A DNA stretch of 64,000 nucleotides from JBFWNG01 sp050251195 (GTDB lineage: Bacteria > Bdellovibrionota_B > Oligoflexia > Oligoflexales > Oligoflexaceae), in NCBI GenBank assembly GCA_050251195.1, contig JBFWNG010000006.1, forward strand, positions 1 through 64,000, given 5' to 3'. The notes beneath the pieces were generated by a model that did no database searches, was not told the origin of the DNA, and was given only the letters and a program-made list of their open reading frames with translations. The first letter of the stretch is position 1; each line of letters opens with the position of its first letter. Of the stretch, positions 52,604 to 62,224 are shown in pieces. Both the position numbers and the translations under genes were made by a program.

Positions 52604-53293
52604 TCAATAGTCGTCAACTTCGTCGAAGGAATACGCCGCCTTTCCCTTTTTCTTTGGCGGTTCGAGATTTCCGCCAAGCGGCGATGAAACGGCGTCGAGG
52701 TCTTTGGCGAAGTAATCACGAGAGATTTGGATATATCGCCTTTGAAGAAAAGTGAAGTAGCTTTTAGTCTTGAGAATCTGATCGAGGGATAGAGCAAGTA
52801 TCCAAAGAGATTTCATATGCTCGGCAAACTTTTGATTTTTTTGTTCCCAATAGATTCCAAGGCCATCGTTTTCGAGCTTATTGTCGAGGACCACCATTGA
52901 GTAATAAAAGCACCAGTGATATAGCTCGAGGTCGTCGGCAACCATTGCTCTGAATTTCTGCGTTGCCAAAATCAACGCATCCTGACTCGTGGCATATTCA
53001 CCGAGTGCTTCTATTTCCTTTCGGCACTCATCGAGTTTGCTTTGTTCGGGCAATTCGCTGTTCATGACCAATAATTTTGTTTGATTGGAATTCGCTCGCT
53101 TGGGATGCGGAAGAGACTCCTTCTTTTTCTTCGCTTCTTGAGGCGACGGTTCTGCATCCAGACTAAATTCTTCTTGTTCGGCTTGCGAAAGGTTTTCTGG
53201 CGGTTGGTCGGTGGCCTTGTGTTGACAGCTGCTCGAGGACAGGAATAAGGGAAGAAGAGAAAGTATAAAACTAGTACCAGAAGCCCAGCCCAA
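52604..53293 (-). CDS. putative lipoprotein overlapping barrel gene
   Basis: The 229-residue protein begins with a hydrophobic segment and a possible lipidation Cys (FILSLLPLFLSSSSC), then a charged linker and a helical domain with YHWCFYYSMVVLDNKL and LALSLDQILKTKSYFTFLQ. The start is uncertain: TTG at 53293 gives a signal-like N-terminus but has a weak ribosome site. It then overlaps the barrel gene's 3' end by 23 bases in a different frame; a frame to 53461 adds 56 residues that make no sense as a signal. The final residues are acidic (SFDEVDDY). No family recognised. Confidence 0.6.
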   Translation of the reverse strand: MGWASGTSFILSLLPLFLSSSSCQHKATDQPPENLSQAEQEEFSLDAEPSPQEAKKKKESLPHPKRANSNQTKLLVMNSELPEQSKLDECRKEIEALGEYATSQDALILATQKFRAMVADDLELYHWCFYYSMVVLDNKLENDGLGIYWEQKNQKFAEHMKSLWILALSLDQILKTKSYFTFLQRRYIQISRDYFAKDLDAVSSPLGGNLEPPKKKGKAAYSFDEVDDY

Positions 53294-54074
53294 ACGCCGC
53301 GTAGTAGAACGCTTTGTTCTTACCCAGGCCCCCGCCCAGAGAAGCGTCAAAGCTAAAGTTATCGCGTAACTTCCAAAAGTAATTAAGTTCATTCCAAACA
53401 CCTGGCGGATCATACCCCGCACCCTTTTCTTCGAACTCTGTGCCGGATGGTTTCTGTCCACGCTCGGTTTGGACGAATCTAGATTGAGCAGTCAGACCGA
53501 GTGAAAACGTGAAACCCGCCGAAGCTTTTCCCGGAGCATCTTCATCCGCGGAGCGTTCTAGGAAAAACTTGCCTACACTCACCATCGGTCCAAAATATAA
53601 AAAACCAAAGCTCGCCGGCGTCGATTTGTAAGTGCCGGTACCGCTTATCGGCAAAACGGAAAAACCTGCCCAAAAGGCCCAATTGCCTGCGGGGTTGGGG
53701 TTTAATAGGTACCGATAATGAACGAACATCGAAGGATCCAAGACAAAATCTTCGTAGTCCTCGCTCGAAGTTTTTATAAAAGGGAAGGCCAACTGGGCAT
53801 AAGCGTGATGCCGACCTGGACCCGGGGTCACCGGCCGTTTCTGCTGTTTTGAAGAGGTCGGCTGGGATTCCGACTGGGGATTTTCCAAAATTTGCTCTTG
53901 TTCGCGGTTCGTTTTGCGGACTTGGATTCGCTGGTGGAGGTCTTCTTCAGATTCCTGCGGCGGCAAATTCGTCGCCGGCGAGCCGGGAGGCAGGATTTGG
54001 GCAAAAAGAGGCCTTGCTAATCCCACGAGGAGAAGCGCTGGGAAGATTGTGCCTATTTTTTGCCAGAGCCGCAT
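53271..54074 (-). CDS. putative outer-membrane beta-barrel protein
   Basis: The 267-residue protein has a signal peptide (MRLWQKIGTIFPALLLVGLARPLFA, cleavage after AxA) and a polar Gln/Pro/Ser-rich spacer (about 30-85). A region of amphipathic strands follows (HHAYAQLAFPFI, NWAFWAGFSVLPI, SFGFLYFGPMVSVGKFF, GFTFSLGLTAQSRF, YYAAFGLGFWY), ending in aromatic Trp-Tyr as outer-membrane proteins often do. ATG at 54074. It precedes, and overlaps, the putative lipoprotein gene on the same strand. Cargo or function unknown. Confidence 0.72.
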   Translation of the reverse strand: MRLWQKIGTIFPALLLVGLARPLFAQILPPGSPATNLPPQESEEDLHQRIQVRKTNREQEQILENPQSESQPTSSKQQKRPVTPGPGRHHAYAQLAFPFIKTSSEDYEDFVLDPSMFVHYRYLLNPNPAGNWAFWAGFSVLPISGTGTYKSTPASFGFLYFGPMVSVGKFFLERSADEDAPGKASAGFTFSLGLTAQSRFVQTERGQKPSGTEFEEKGAGYDPPGVWNELNYFWKLRDNFSFDASLGGGLGKNKAFYYAAFGLGFWY

Positions 54075-54170
54075 ATTTTACACTTAAATTAGAGTCCCGT
54101 GCATACTCCAATTTTACTTCCCCACGATTTTACTCACAAGAAATATTCGATGACGTGAGATGGAATACCG

Positions 54171-55460
54171 ATGAACTGGTTTGCGAAAAACAGCGTTAGG
54201 AAGGACGAACAGTATTTTAACAACCTGTTTGATCCTAGTGTTGTCAATCAATTCGATAATTTTGAACCGTCCAAATCGAAGGTTTGGCGATTCCGACTCG
54301 CCGCTGCGATGGTGGTAGTCGCCGGAGCTATATTTTTTGTCTTCACTCATTCTTGGGCTAAACCGGAGGCGTTCGCTTTCGTCGATCTTAAGGCTATCAC
54401 GCAATCTGGCCATCCTGTTGCTGGAGCAGAAGTGTTTTTGGACGACAAAACAATGGGATTTACCGATAGCTTCGGTGAATGGAGAAAGTTCGTGTCGGTT
54501 AGGGCAGAACAAAAGCTGCACTTTGTATTTGCCAAGACTACCGAGTCGGAGTCGTTTGCCGGAGAAAAAACCATCATGGTCGCCGCATCTCATCAAAAAG
54601 GCCGGGAAGCGGAAGTCAAATCGACGGTGCAATTGCGTACTCAGGGCGAGCCGGTGAAGTCAGAGCCGCAAAATACGTCCAAGACGATAACGTTAAACCC
54701 ATGGAGCAGATTTAGCCTCGCCTTTGGCGTCGGCGTCGCTCCAGACTTGAAAGTAGCCCTGAGCGATCATCTTCAGGCATTAGGACTGACAATTGGCAGC
54801 AAAGGGACGGTCAAGATAACCATCGATCAACTGATGCCGCGACATCACAAGCTCCTTCGGTTAAAAGTCGAGGATATGAAGAGCGGTATGCCGGCAAGGA
54901 CTGTCTTGATAAGGACGGTAGGACTCGCCGCCAATAACGTTGATGAGATAATCGAACTCAGTAAAATGCTGGTCCCGTATCCTTTCGAGTTCGTTTACTC
55001 CGAAGGACGGTGGATTTTGGACGAAGCTACGCCCGCTTTCTGGCTGCCATCAGGCAAGGTTGCCTTGCAGAGCCAAAAATTGAAAGAGTTTGAGGTCGGA
55101 CGCGGTTCAGGCGGGAAATATGAAATTTCTTCTTTGGAAACGTCCGGTGATCCATGCGACCGGTCAGAACGGTGCAGATTAACCGCGCCGGCGCTCAGCG
55201 ACGTGCCACCTCACTCCTCGTTCAAACCAATGCGCGTGCAAGTTCTCGGTCGGATCCCGCGAGAAAGCGAAATTTACGTTTCCGGTTACCGAGCGAACCA
55301 CGTCGAACCCTCGTTCTGGGAATATTGGGGTAAAAACGGAGAGGATTCACTCGTTACCGTCGTCCGGGATCGATTGATCGTTCAACGTGAAAAGATCCAC
55401 AACAGTCTTACTCGCCCTCCTAAATTGGTTTTAAAAGAGCCGAGAATCGCTAAAAACTAA
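54171..55460 (+). CDS. single-pass membrane protein with Ig-like/carboxypeptidase-regulatory-like domain
   Basis: The 429-residue protein has a cytoplasmic N-terminus of about 40 residues, one transmembrane helix (about 42-60) and a large external part. The first external domain (AITQSGHPVAGAEVFLDDKTMGFTDSFGEWRKFV) has the xGxPVxGAxVxL pattern of CarboxypepD_reg/Ig-like folds. The region from about 190 to 290 resembles a FlgO/penicillin-binding-activator-like alpha/beta fold (LSDHLQALGLTIGSKGTVKITIDQL). A Cys pair (DPCDRSERCRL) lies near 330. ATG at 54171 follows GAGATGGA. It is divergent from the barrel gene and just upstream of serA. Confidence 0.75.
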   Translation: MNWFAKNSVRKDEQYFNNLFDPSVVNQFDNFEPSKSKVWRFRLAAAMVVVAGAIFFVFTHSWAKPEAFAFVDLKAITQSGHPVAGAEVFLDDKTMGFTDSFGEWRKFVSVRAEQKLHFVFAKTTESESFAGEKTIMVAASHQKGREAEVKSTVQLRTQGEPVKSEPQNTSKTITLNPWSRFSLAFGVGVAPDLKVALSDHLQALGLTIGSKGTVKITIDQLMPRHHKLLRLKVEDMKSGMPARTVLIRTVGLAANNVDEIIELSKMLVPYPFEFVYSEGRWILDEATPAFWLPSGKVALQSQKLKEFEVGRGSGGKYEISSLETSGDPCDRSERCRLTAPALSDVPPHSSFKPMRVQVLGRIPRESEIYVSGYRANHVEPSFWEYWGKNGEDSLVTVVRDRLIVQREKIHNSLTRPPKLVLKEPRIAKN

Positions 55461-55498
55461 TCTTTCTATATCGGGTGTTTCGTGATAATAACGGGGTC

Positions 55499-57094
55499 AT
55501 GGCACTGACTCATGTATTTATTACAGGCAAACTTGACGATATAGCGCTCACTCTCCTCAAGAGCCGGACCGACCTGCGCATTTCCAATCACCCCGATTGT
55601 TCTCGTGAATTTATCTTCCAAAATGCGGCAGATATTAATGTCCTAGTGAGTCGCAGCGAAACTGACGTCGACAAGGAACTCATAGAGGCTTGCCCGAATC
55701 TTCGTTTGATCGCGCGCGCCGCCGTTGGCGTTGGCAATATCGATCTCGAATATGCGACCGAAAAGGGTATCCTGGTCGTCAACACGCCAGGCAAGAATAC
55801 CAACTCCGCTGCTGAATTGACGTTAGGACTCATCCTGGCGATGTTTCGAAAAATTCCTAATGCGCAGAGCCATATGAAAAAGGGCGGTTGGGACCGCCAT
55901 CTGTTCTCGGGAACAGAATTGCGCGGAAAGTCGATCGGTATCGTCGGCTTGGGTAACGTGGGGCACCGCGTGGCAAAGTTTTGTCTTGGTTTCGACATGG
56001 ACGTGTACGCGTACGATCCCTATATCTCGCCTAAGGTTTTCGCCAAATATGGTGTCGAGCTCTGTACCGAACTTGAGGAAATGATCGCAAAAGTTGACGT
56101 CCTTTCTCTCCATGTACCCCTTAATCAAGAAACAAAGGGCATGATCTCTTCCGAAATGCTGATGAGCATGAAGAAGGGGAGTTACGTCGTTAACGCGGCT
56201 AGGGGCGGCATTATCAAAGAAGCGGACCTTCTCGAGGGATTGAATAGCGGGCATCTCGGCGGTGTCGCTGTGGACACTTTCCAGACCGAGCCAAAATTCA
56301 ACACTGAGTTGGTTGGGCATGAGAAGGTGTGGTGCACGCCTCATATCGGCGCGTCAACGACGGAAGCGCAATTTGCCATCGGACAGTCGATTGCCGAACA
56401 AATTATCAAAGTAGTGGACGGCGGCGTTGCCGATCATCCCGTCAACCTGCCTGAGATAGGTGTTATAGAGAAACCTATCCTAAAGGCATACTCTGTACTT
56501 GCGGAGAAGCTTGGCTCTTTGGTCGGGCAGATCCTCCATTTTAACCCCAATAAGGTGGAAATTCATTATCGCGGCGATTTGGCTGATCTTGGCAACTCGA
56601 TTGTGAAACTGAGTTGGATGAAGGGCTACGCGGGGGCGGTCGTGGATTCTTATGTTTCATTTGTGAACGTAGGACAGCACTTTGCCGGGATGGGCATTGA
56701 AGTTGTTGAACAATCCGAGCCTGAATTCAGCGCTTATAAATCTGCCTTAAAGATCAAAGTTACCGGAGAAGGCAAGCATTCTCTCACAGTCGGAGGCGTC
56801 GTCTTCGACGATCGCTATTTGCGCCTCACTCTGATCAATGACTTCTATTTTGAGTTGGAACCTAACGGGCCGATGCTTCTTATTGAAAACAAGGATCGAC
56901 CCGGTGTCGTAGCAAGCGTTGGTAAGTGTTTGGCGGATCACAGCGTCAACATCAGCTCTTTCAATCTTAGCCGCAACAAAAAAGGCGGGCAGGCAATGGC
57001 TGTTATCTCCGTCGACAGCTCCCTAGAACCGCAGATAGTAAAATCTTTACGCGATCTCAATAATATTGACAGCGCAAAATTCATAGCTTTGTAG
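55499..57094 (+). CDS. serA: D-3-phosphoglycerate dehydrogenase
   Basis: This enzyme oxidises 3-phosphoglycerate to 3-phosphohydroxypyruvate, the first committed step to serine. The 531 residues have the substrate/NAD domains (ARAAVGVGNID; KSIGIVGLGNVGHRVAK; NAARGGIIKEADL; CTPHIGASTTEAQ with catalytic His), an intervening ASB domain, and a C-terminal ACT domain (MLLIENKDRPGVVASVGKCLADHSVNISSF), so serine feedback is likely. ATG at 55499 is chosen because it matches the usual family start; GTG at 55475 is an alternative. greB follows one base after the stop. Confidence 0.95.
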   Translation: MALTHVFITGKLDDIALTLLKSRTDLRISNHPDCSREFIFQNAADINVLVSRSETDVDKELIEACPNLRLIARAAVGVGNIDLEYATEKGILVVNTPGKNTNSAAELTLGLILAMFRKIPNAQSHMKKGGWDRHLFSGTELRGKSIGIVGLGNVGHRVAKFCLGFDMDVYAYDPYISPKVFAKYGVELCTELEEMIAKVDVLSLHVPLNQETKGMISSEMLMSMKKGSYVVNAARGGIIKEADLLEGLNSGHLGGVAVDTFQTEPKFNTELVGHEKVWCTPHIGASTTEAQFAIGQSIAEQIIKVVDGGVADHPVNLPEIGVIEKPILKAYSVLAEKLGSLVGQILHFNPNKVEIHYRGDLADLGNSIVKLSWMKGYAGAVVDSYVSFVNVGQHFAGMGIEVVEQSEPEFSAYKSALKIKVTGEGKHSLTVGGVVFDDRYLRLTLINDFYFELEPNGPMLLIENKDRPGVVASVGKCLADHSVNISSFNLSRNKKGGQAMAVISVDSSLEPQIVKSLRDLNNIDSAKFIAL

Positions 57095-57095
57095 G

Positions 57096-57581
57096 ATGAA
57101 CGACAAACCATTCAAGCCTATGACTCGTGCCGGGTTTGCTAGAATTGCCGCAGAGCACGAGCAATTGCTGGAAAAAGAACGTCCGAAGGTGGTGGCCGGC
57201 GTTGCTACGGCGGCGGCAGAAGGCGACCGATCCGAGAATGCGGAATACATCTACGGCAAGAAACGCTTACGAGAAATCGACAAGCGTCTCCGTTACCTGA
57301 CCGAACTCCTCAGAGACGTGACGCTGATCGATCCTGAAAATGTGAGGAGCGATGTTGTAGATTTCGGCTGCACCGTTACCATATTCGAGTCGGATCTCGA
57401 ACGCACCTGGACCATTGTCGGTGTTGGCGAAGAGGACGTTAGCGCCCGTCGGATCTCCTGGAAATCACCGCTCGCTCAAGCATTGTGGGGCAAGAAGGTG
57501 GGCGCCGTCTTTGATTTCAGGCGCCCAGCAGGGGAGGTAGAAGTGGAAGTTTTGGCTATTGAGTATCGGAAAGTAGAGTAA
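57096..57581 (+). CDS. greB: transcription elongation factor GreB
   Basis: The 161-residue factor binds stalled RNA polymerase and stimulates transcript cleavage. It has the N-terminal coiled coil with the acidic tip (AAAEGDRSENAEYIYGKKRLREIDKRLRYL, Asp/Glu pair at the tip) and a C-terminal FKBP-like domain (VVDFGCTVTIFESDLERTWTIVG; ISWKSPLAQALWGKKVGAVFDF). YIYGKKR favours GreB over GreA. ATG at 57096 is one base after the serA stop. Its last 26 bases overlap clpB on the other strand. Confidence 0.93.
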   Translation: MNDKPFKPMTRAGFARIAAEHEQLLEKERPKVVAGVATAAAEGDRSENAEYIYGKKRLREIDKRLRYLTELLRDVTLIDPENVRSDVVDFGCTVTIFESDLERTWTIVGVGEEDVSARRISWKSPLAQALWGKKVGAVFDFRRPAGEVEVEVLAIEYRKVE

Positions 57582-59934
57582 ACTCGCCGTTTTTGACTGA
57601 TATTGTATGTTCTCCTTGCGATAGCTTTCCTGAAAGTATCTCGTGTGAAACCTTTCTGTTTATTAGCTTATTGAACACAGAACGCAGCGGTCTTGCTCCA
57701 AAGTTGGGATCGTAGCCTTGCTCGCATAGACTTCTTAAGGCAGCATCGGTCAAAGTTATGTGAATTTTCTTCGCCTTTAATCGTTCATTTGTCTCTTCAA
57801 GTTGACGTTCGACCAATTTTGCCATGATGCTCTTGTCGATTGGTTTATAGTGTAGAACTCCGTCCAATCGACCTAAAACCTCCGGTTTGAAGTCTTGATG
57901 TATATTTTTGGAATTCGTTGTCAACAAAACGATAGTGTTCTTGAAGTTAATAACCCTTCCTTTATTATCTGTGAGCCGGCCATCGTCCAGGATTTGCAGC
58001 AAAATGTCTGAGAAGTCAGGGTGCGCTTTCTCTACCTCATCAAAGAGAATAAGAGAGTATGGCTTGCGTCGGACAGCTTCCGTAAGGATTCCGCCTTCGT
58101 CATACCCCACATATCCTGCCGGCGCCCCGATAAGTTTTGCCACCGAGTGCTTCTCTGAATACTCGCTTAAATCTAGACGAACCATGTTCTTTTCGGTGTC
58201 GAACAAGAATTGAGCAAGCGCTTTTGCTGTTTCGGTTTTCCCAACGCCCGTCGGTCCCGTGAGCAGAAAAGACCCCATAGGACGGCTGGGATCCGAAAGC
58301 CCCGCATAACTTGTCATAAGCGTTTCCGATATTTCATGAAGAGCGCTTTCCTGACCAAAAATGCGCGAGTTCAAATAACCCTCGAGCTCGAGGATATTCT
58401 CCTGCTTGTCCTTCAAAATTTTTTCTACGGGTATTCCTGTCTGGCGAGCTATGACGCCCGCGATATGCGTGCGGTTGAGGACCCAATCGTGTTGATGTTC
58501 TTCAAGCTTTTTCTCGATTTCCGGAATCAGTGAGTATTTGAGGCGAGACGCTTCTTCATAGCGGCTGTCTCTTTCGGCGGTCTCGAGATCGAATTTCAGC
58601 TTTTCGAGCTGCGTCTTGAGCATCGACACCTGCCGCAACGCCGCAACGTGGCTTTCCCAGCTAGCTTTTTCCTTGTCGAATCGCTTTTTCAACGAGTTGA
58701 TCTCGTGTTTGATTTTCTCATTGTCCTTTTCCACTTGCGCCAATATCGTCTTATTGCGAATCTCCGCTTCAAGTTCGGCAAGCGGTGCTGGCATGGCCTC
58801 TGCTGAAAGCTTCAATGCCGAAGCTCCTTCATCAACGAGGTCGATAGCTTTATCGGGAAGGTTTTTGTCGGTAATATACTGATCGGACAAGTGGACCGCG
58901 TAGAACAGTGCATCGTCCGAAATCTTAATGCCGTGGTGCATTTCCAATTTATCTCGGATACCCATTAGGATTTCGAGGGCGTCTTCTTTTGACGGCTCAT
59001 TGATGGGAACGCTCCGGAAACGTCTCTCCAGAGCAGGATCGCCAAGGATATATTTTTGAAATTCTTCAGGCGTGGTCGCTCCAATGCAGTGCAGTTCTCC
59101 ACGCGCCAGCGCTGGTTTGAGCAGGTTGGCGGCGTCCATCGCCCCTTCTGTTCGACCCGCGCCGACGAGTTGATGAATTTCGTCGATGAAAAGAATCGAT
59201 TCACCCTCGGAATGACGAATAAACTTAAGCAGCCTCTGCATTCGTTCTTCAAATTCACCGCGATACTTGGTCCCCGCCATCAACGAGCCCATTTCCAAGC
59301 TATAGACGATCTTATTGCGCAATACATCGGGAACCTTGCCCTTAACAATCTGGTCCGCCAGGCCCTCCACAATCGCGGTCTTGCCAACTCCAGCGGGGCC
59401 AACGAGAACCGGGTTGTTCTTTCCGCGGCGCCCAAGGATCTCCATGACCGACCGAATTTCTTTGGTTCTACCGATGACAGGGTCCAGCTTGCCCTTCCGG
59501 GCGAGGTCGTTAAGGTCGATCAGAAAGTCTGGCTTTTCTTCGACGTCATCTTGAGAAGAATAGTCGCTTAACATGCTTCGGGGTAAATCGAGGTTCGGAA
59601 GAATGCCGTGCACATTTTGCATGAAATCGGCCTCGGTCAATTCATCGCGCCCTCCTTTGGCGGCGGTGCTGGACGCCAGGGTAAGCCATTGCGAGAGCTT
59701 GCTTGACGGACGAAGCGTATCGGGCGTCACCGACGAGTGAGAGTAGGGCAGCTTGTCAATAAGCGAAAGAACAGCTGGTTCGTATTCTTTGAGAAGTTTT
59801 GAAGTTTTTGATTTTGGATGGGCGAGAAAGCCCAACATTAGGTGTTCAGGAAAGAGTTCCGTATTTTTTCGACTAATCGCTTCAGTTTGCGCGATGTCGA
59901 GAGCGCCGGTAACAGTACTGTCAAATTTATGCAT
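57556..59934 (-). CDS. clpB: ClpB-type AAA+ disaggregase
   Basis: The 792-residue protein has a Clp N-domain (1-140), AAA1 with Walker A GPAGVGKTA and KYRGEFEERM, a coiled-coil M-domain inserted at about 390-490 (LKKRFDKEKASWESHVAAL; RYEEASRLKYSLIPEIEKKLEE) and AAA2 with GPTGVGKTE, GAPAGYVGYDEGG and FGARPLRSVFNKLI. No ClpP-docking [LIV]GF loop is evident in AAA2, which supports ClpB over ClpA/ClpC. It is about 65 residues shorter than typical ClpB, partly in the M-domain and linker. ATG at 59934 follows GGGAGG. It is 56 bases downstream of tdh. Confidence 0.88.
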   Translation of the reverse strand: MHKFDSTVTGALDIAQTEAISRKNTELFPEHLMLGFLAHPKSKTSKLLKEYEPAVLSLIDKLPYSHSSVTPDTLRPSSKLSQWLTLASSTAAKGGRDELTEADFMQNVHGILPNLDLPRSMLSDYSSQDDVEEKPDFLIDLNDLARKGKLDPVIGRTKEIRSVMEILGRRGKNNPVLVGPAGVGKTAIVEGLADQIVKGKVPDVLRNKIVYSLEMGSLMAGTKYRGEFEERMQRLLKFIRHSEGESILFIDEIHQLVGAGRTEGAMDAANLLKPALARGELHCIGATTPEEFQKYILGDPALERRFRSVPINEPSKEDALEILMGIRDKLEMHHGIKISDDALFYAVHLSDQYITDKNLPDKAIDLVDEGASALKLSAEAMPAPLAELEAEIRNKTILAQVEKDNEKIKHEINSLKKRFDKEKASWESHVAALRQVSMLKTQLEKLKFDLETAERDSRYEEASRLKYSLIPEIEKKLEEHQHDWVLNRTHIAGVIARQTGIPVEKILKDKQENILELEGYLNSRIFGQESALHEISETLMTSYAGLSDPSRPMGSFLLTGPTGVGKTETAKALAQFLFDTEKNMVRLDLSEYSEKHSVAKLIGAPAGYVGYDEGGILTEAVRRKPYSLILFDEVEKAHPDFSDILLQILDDGRLTDNKGRVINFKNTIVLLTTNSKNIHQDFKPEVLGRLDGVLHYKPIDKSIMAKLVERQLEETNERLKAKKIHITLTDAALRSLCEQGYDPNFGARPLRSVFNKLINRKVSHEILSGKLSQGEHTISVKNGEFTLLSDTQ

Positions 59935-59990
59935 AACGACCTCCCAAACACAAGTATGGTGTCGTTCGTGCACAAGTCAAGGGGCTGGAA

Positions 59991-61025
59991 TTAATCCCAG
60001 GACAAAACAACCTTGCCCGCAGTCCCAGCGTTTAAGTTGGTAAAACCCTTTTCAAATTCGTCGACGTGATACCGATGAGTAATGACGGGCGAAATGTTGA
60101 GACCGCTTTGAAGCATGGAAGTCATTTTGTACCACGTTTCAAACATTTCCCGGCCGTATATGCCTTTAATAAAAAGCCCTTTGAAAACGACTTGGCTCCA
60201 ATCAATCGCGACCTGATCCGAGAAAATACCAAGAAGAGCGATTTTTCCGCCGTGGTTCATCGTGTTGATCATGGAATTAAAGGCTTCTTTATTGCCCGAC
60301 ATTTCGAGGCCGACGTCGAACCCTTCGGTCATTTTGAGGTCTTGCATGACAGCGGAGAGATTCTTTTCTTTGACGTTGACCGCGACAGTAGCACCCATAT
60401 CTTTTGCTAATTTGAGGCGATAGTCGTTAACGTCCGTGATGACCACGTGGCGAGCTCCCACATGTTTAGCTATAGCACAGGCCATTATTCCGATCGGCCC
60501 TGCGCCCGTAATAAGGACGTCTTCTCCAACCAAGTCAAACGAAAGAGTGGTGTGAACGGCATTGCCATACGGATCAAAAATTGATGCCACCTCGTCTGGG
60601 ATTGATTCGTGGATTTTGAACGCATTAGAAGCAGGAATTGCCAAATATTCGGCGAATGCGCCGGCGCGATTTACTCCCACTCCGATTGTATTGCGGCACA
60701 GATGGCGCTTTCCCGCTCGACAGTTGCGGCAGTGAGAGCAGGTGATGTGTCCCTCTCCGGAGACGCGATCCCCCACTTTATACCCTGTTACGGCTGAGCC
60801 TACCTTGGCAATGGAACCGATGTATTCGTGGCCCACAACCATAGGCACGGGAATAGTTTTTTGTGCCCAGTGGTCCCAATTGTAAATGTGCAAATCCGTA
60901 CCACAGATGGCGGTTTTCTTGATTTTTATCAGGACGTCGTTTGGACCAACATCGGGAATTGGCACTTTCGTCATTTGAAGCCCGACAGCTCGTTCGCTTT
61001 TTATGAGTGCCTTCATTTGGGTCAT
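59991..61025 (-). CDS. tdh: L-threonine 3-dehydrogenase
   Basis: This zinc- and NAD-dependent medium-chain dehydrogenase oxidises threonine to 2-amino-3-ketobutyrate. The 344 residues show the catalytic zinc motif AICGTDLHIYNWD, the structural zinc loop CSHCRNCRAGKRHLC and the NAD site ITGAGPIGIMACAIAK. ATG at 61025 follows AGGA. It starts eight bases after kbl ends, so its unstable product is passed directly to the next enzyme. Confidence 0.97.
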   Translation of the reverse strand: MTQMKALIKSERAVGLQMTKVPIPDVGPNDVLIKIKKTAICGTDLHIYNWDHWAQKTIPVPMVVGHEYIGSIAKVGSAVTGYKVGDRVSGEGHITCSHCRNCRAGKRHLCRNTIGVGVNRAGAFAEYLAIPASNAFKIHESIPDEVASIFDPYGNAVHTTLSFDLVGEDVLITGAGPIGIMACAIAKHVGARHVVITDVNDYRLKLAKDMGATVAVNVKEKNLSAVMQDLKMTEGFDVGLEMSGNKEAFNSMINTMNHGGKIALLGIFSDQVAIDWSQVVFKGLFIKGIYGREMFETWYKMTSMLQSGLNISPVITHRYHVDEFEKGFTNLNAGTAGKVVLSWD

Positions 61026-61033
61026 AGGGTGTC

Positions 61034-62224
61034 CTACTTTAATATTTTGAGTTCTTTGCCAACGGATTCAAACGCTGATACTGCCGCCTGAAGATCTTGC
61101 TCCGAATGAGCGGCGGAGACCTGAACCCGAATTCTCGCCTTTTCTTTGGGGACGACGGGAAAGGAGAAACCTACAACGTAGATTCCCTTTTGCAAAAGTT
61201 TCTCTGCCATGGCGCCGGCTAGTTTTGCGTCGCCCAGCATGACCGGCACAATCGGATGTTCTCCAGGGATAATTTGGAATCCGAGTTTTGTCATGGTCTC
61301 TCGGAACCATTTCGTGTTCCGGAAAAGCTTTTCTCTAAGTTCGCCCGTTGTCGAGAGCATATCGAGGACCGCTATGGAGGTTGCTGTTATGCTCGGCGCT
61401 AAGCTGTTAGAGAACAAGTAAGGGCGTGATTTTTGGCGAAGCATCTCGATAACTTCTTTGCGTCCCGACGTATATCCGCCGGAGGCGCCGCCCAAGGCTT
61501 TGCCTAACGTGCCCGTAATTATATCGACCTTACCGACGAGGTTGCAGTAATCGTGAGTCCCGCGGCCGCCCGACCCCATAAAACCGACCGCGTGGGAATC
61601 GTCCACCATAAGAAGAGCGCCGTATTTATCCGCAAGCGCCCGAATGGATTTGAGATCGGCGACAATACCGTCCATGGAGAAAACGCCGTCTGTTGCTACG
61701 AGCTTGAAACGACAATCACTCGCCGCTCGCAACTGTTCTTCCAAATCCTGCATATTGTTGTTCTTGTAGCGAAAGCGTTTGGCTTTGCAGAGCCGAATTC
61801 CGTCGATGATGCTGGCGTGATTCAATTCATCGCTAATAATAGCGTCTTCCGGGCCTAGAATTGTTTCGAAAAGTCCTCCGTTGGCGTCAAAACATGAACT
61901 GTAAAGTATCGTGTCATCGGTGCCGAGAAACTTTGATATCTTACTTTCGAGCTCCTTGTGAATGGTTTGAGTTCCGCAAATGAAACGCACGGAAGAAAGC
62001 CCGAAGCCAAACTTATCCAGCGCAGCTTTTGCTTGACTGACAAGAAGGGGATTGTTGGCTAATCCGAGATAATTGTTTGCACACATATTGATCACTTCAG
62101 ATTTGCCCGAAGTGATGTGCGCGCCCTGTGCCGAAGCAATGATCCTTTCGTTCTTGTAAAGGCCCTGACTGCTGAGTTCTGCAACCTGGTCTCGCAGATA
62201 CGTAAAAAACGCCTCCGATTTCAT
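61034..62224 (-). CDS. kbl: glycine C-acetyltransferase (2-amino-3-ketobutyrate CoA ligase)
   Basis: This PLP enzyme cleaves 2-amino-3-ketobutyrate with CoA into glycine and acetyl-CoA. The 396 residues match Kbl; LMVDDSHAVGFMGSGGRGTHD and GTLGKALGGASGGY (PLP Lys) are clear. The ATG at 62224 starts the known N-terminus (MKSEAFFTYLRDQ); longer in-frame starts extend into the promoter region. It forms an operon with tdh and perhaps clpB. Divergent from the FabH-like gene with a 158-base spacer. Confidence 0.96.
   Translation of the reverse strand: MKSEAFFTYLRDQVAELSSQGLYKNERIIASAQGAHITSGKSEVINMCANNYLGLANNPLLVSQAKAALDKFGFGLSSVRFICGTQTIHKELESKISKFLGTDDTILYSSCFDANGGLFETILGPEDAIISDELNHASIIDGIRLCKAKRFRYKNNNMQDLEEQLRAASDCRFKLVATDGVFSMDGIVADLKSIRALADKYGALLMVDDSHAVGFMGSGGRGTHDYCNLVGKVDIITGTLGKALGGASGGYTSGRKEVIEMLRQKSRPYLFSNSLAPSITATSIAVLDMLSTTGELREKLFRNTKWFRETMTKLGFQIIPGEHPIVPVMLGDAKLAGAMAEKLLQKGIYVVGFSFPVVPKEKARIRVQVSAAHSEQDLQAAVSAFESVGKELKILK

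Noticed and set aside
52604..53461. Longer form of the putative lipoprotein starting at 53461
   Set aside because: The extra 56 residues overlap the barrel gene by 191 bases in another frame and bury the signal segment.
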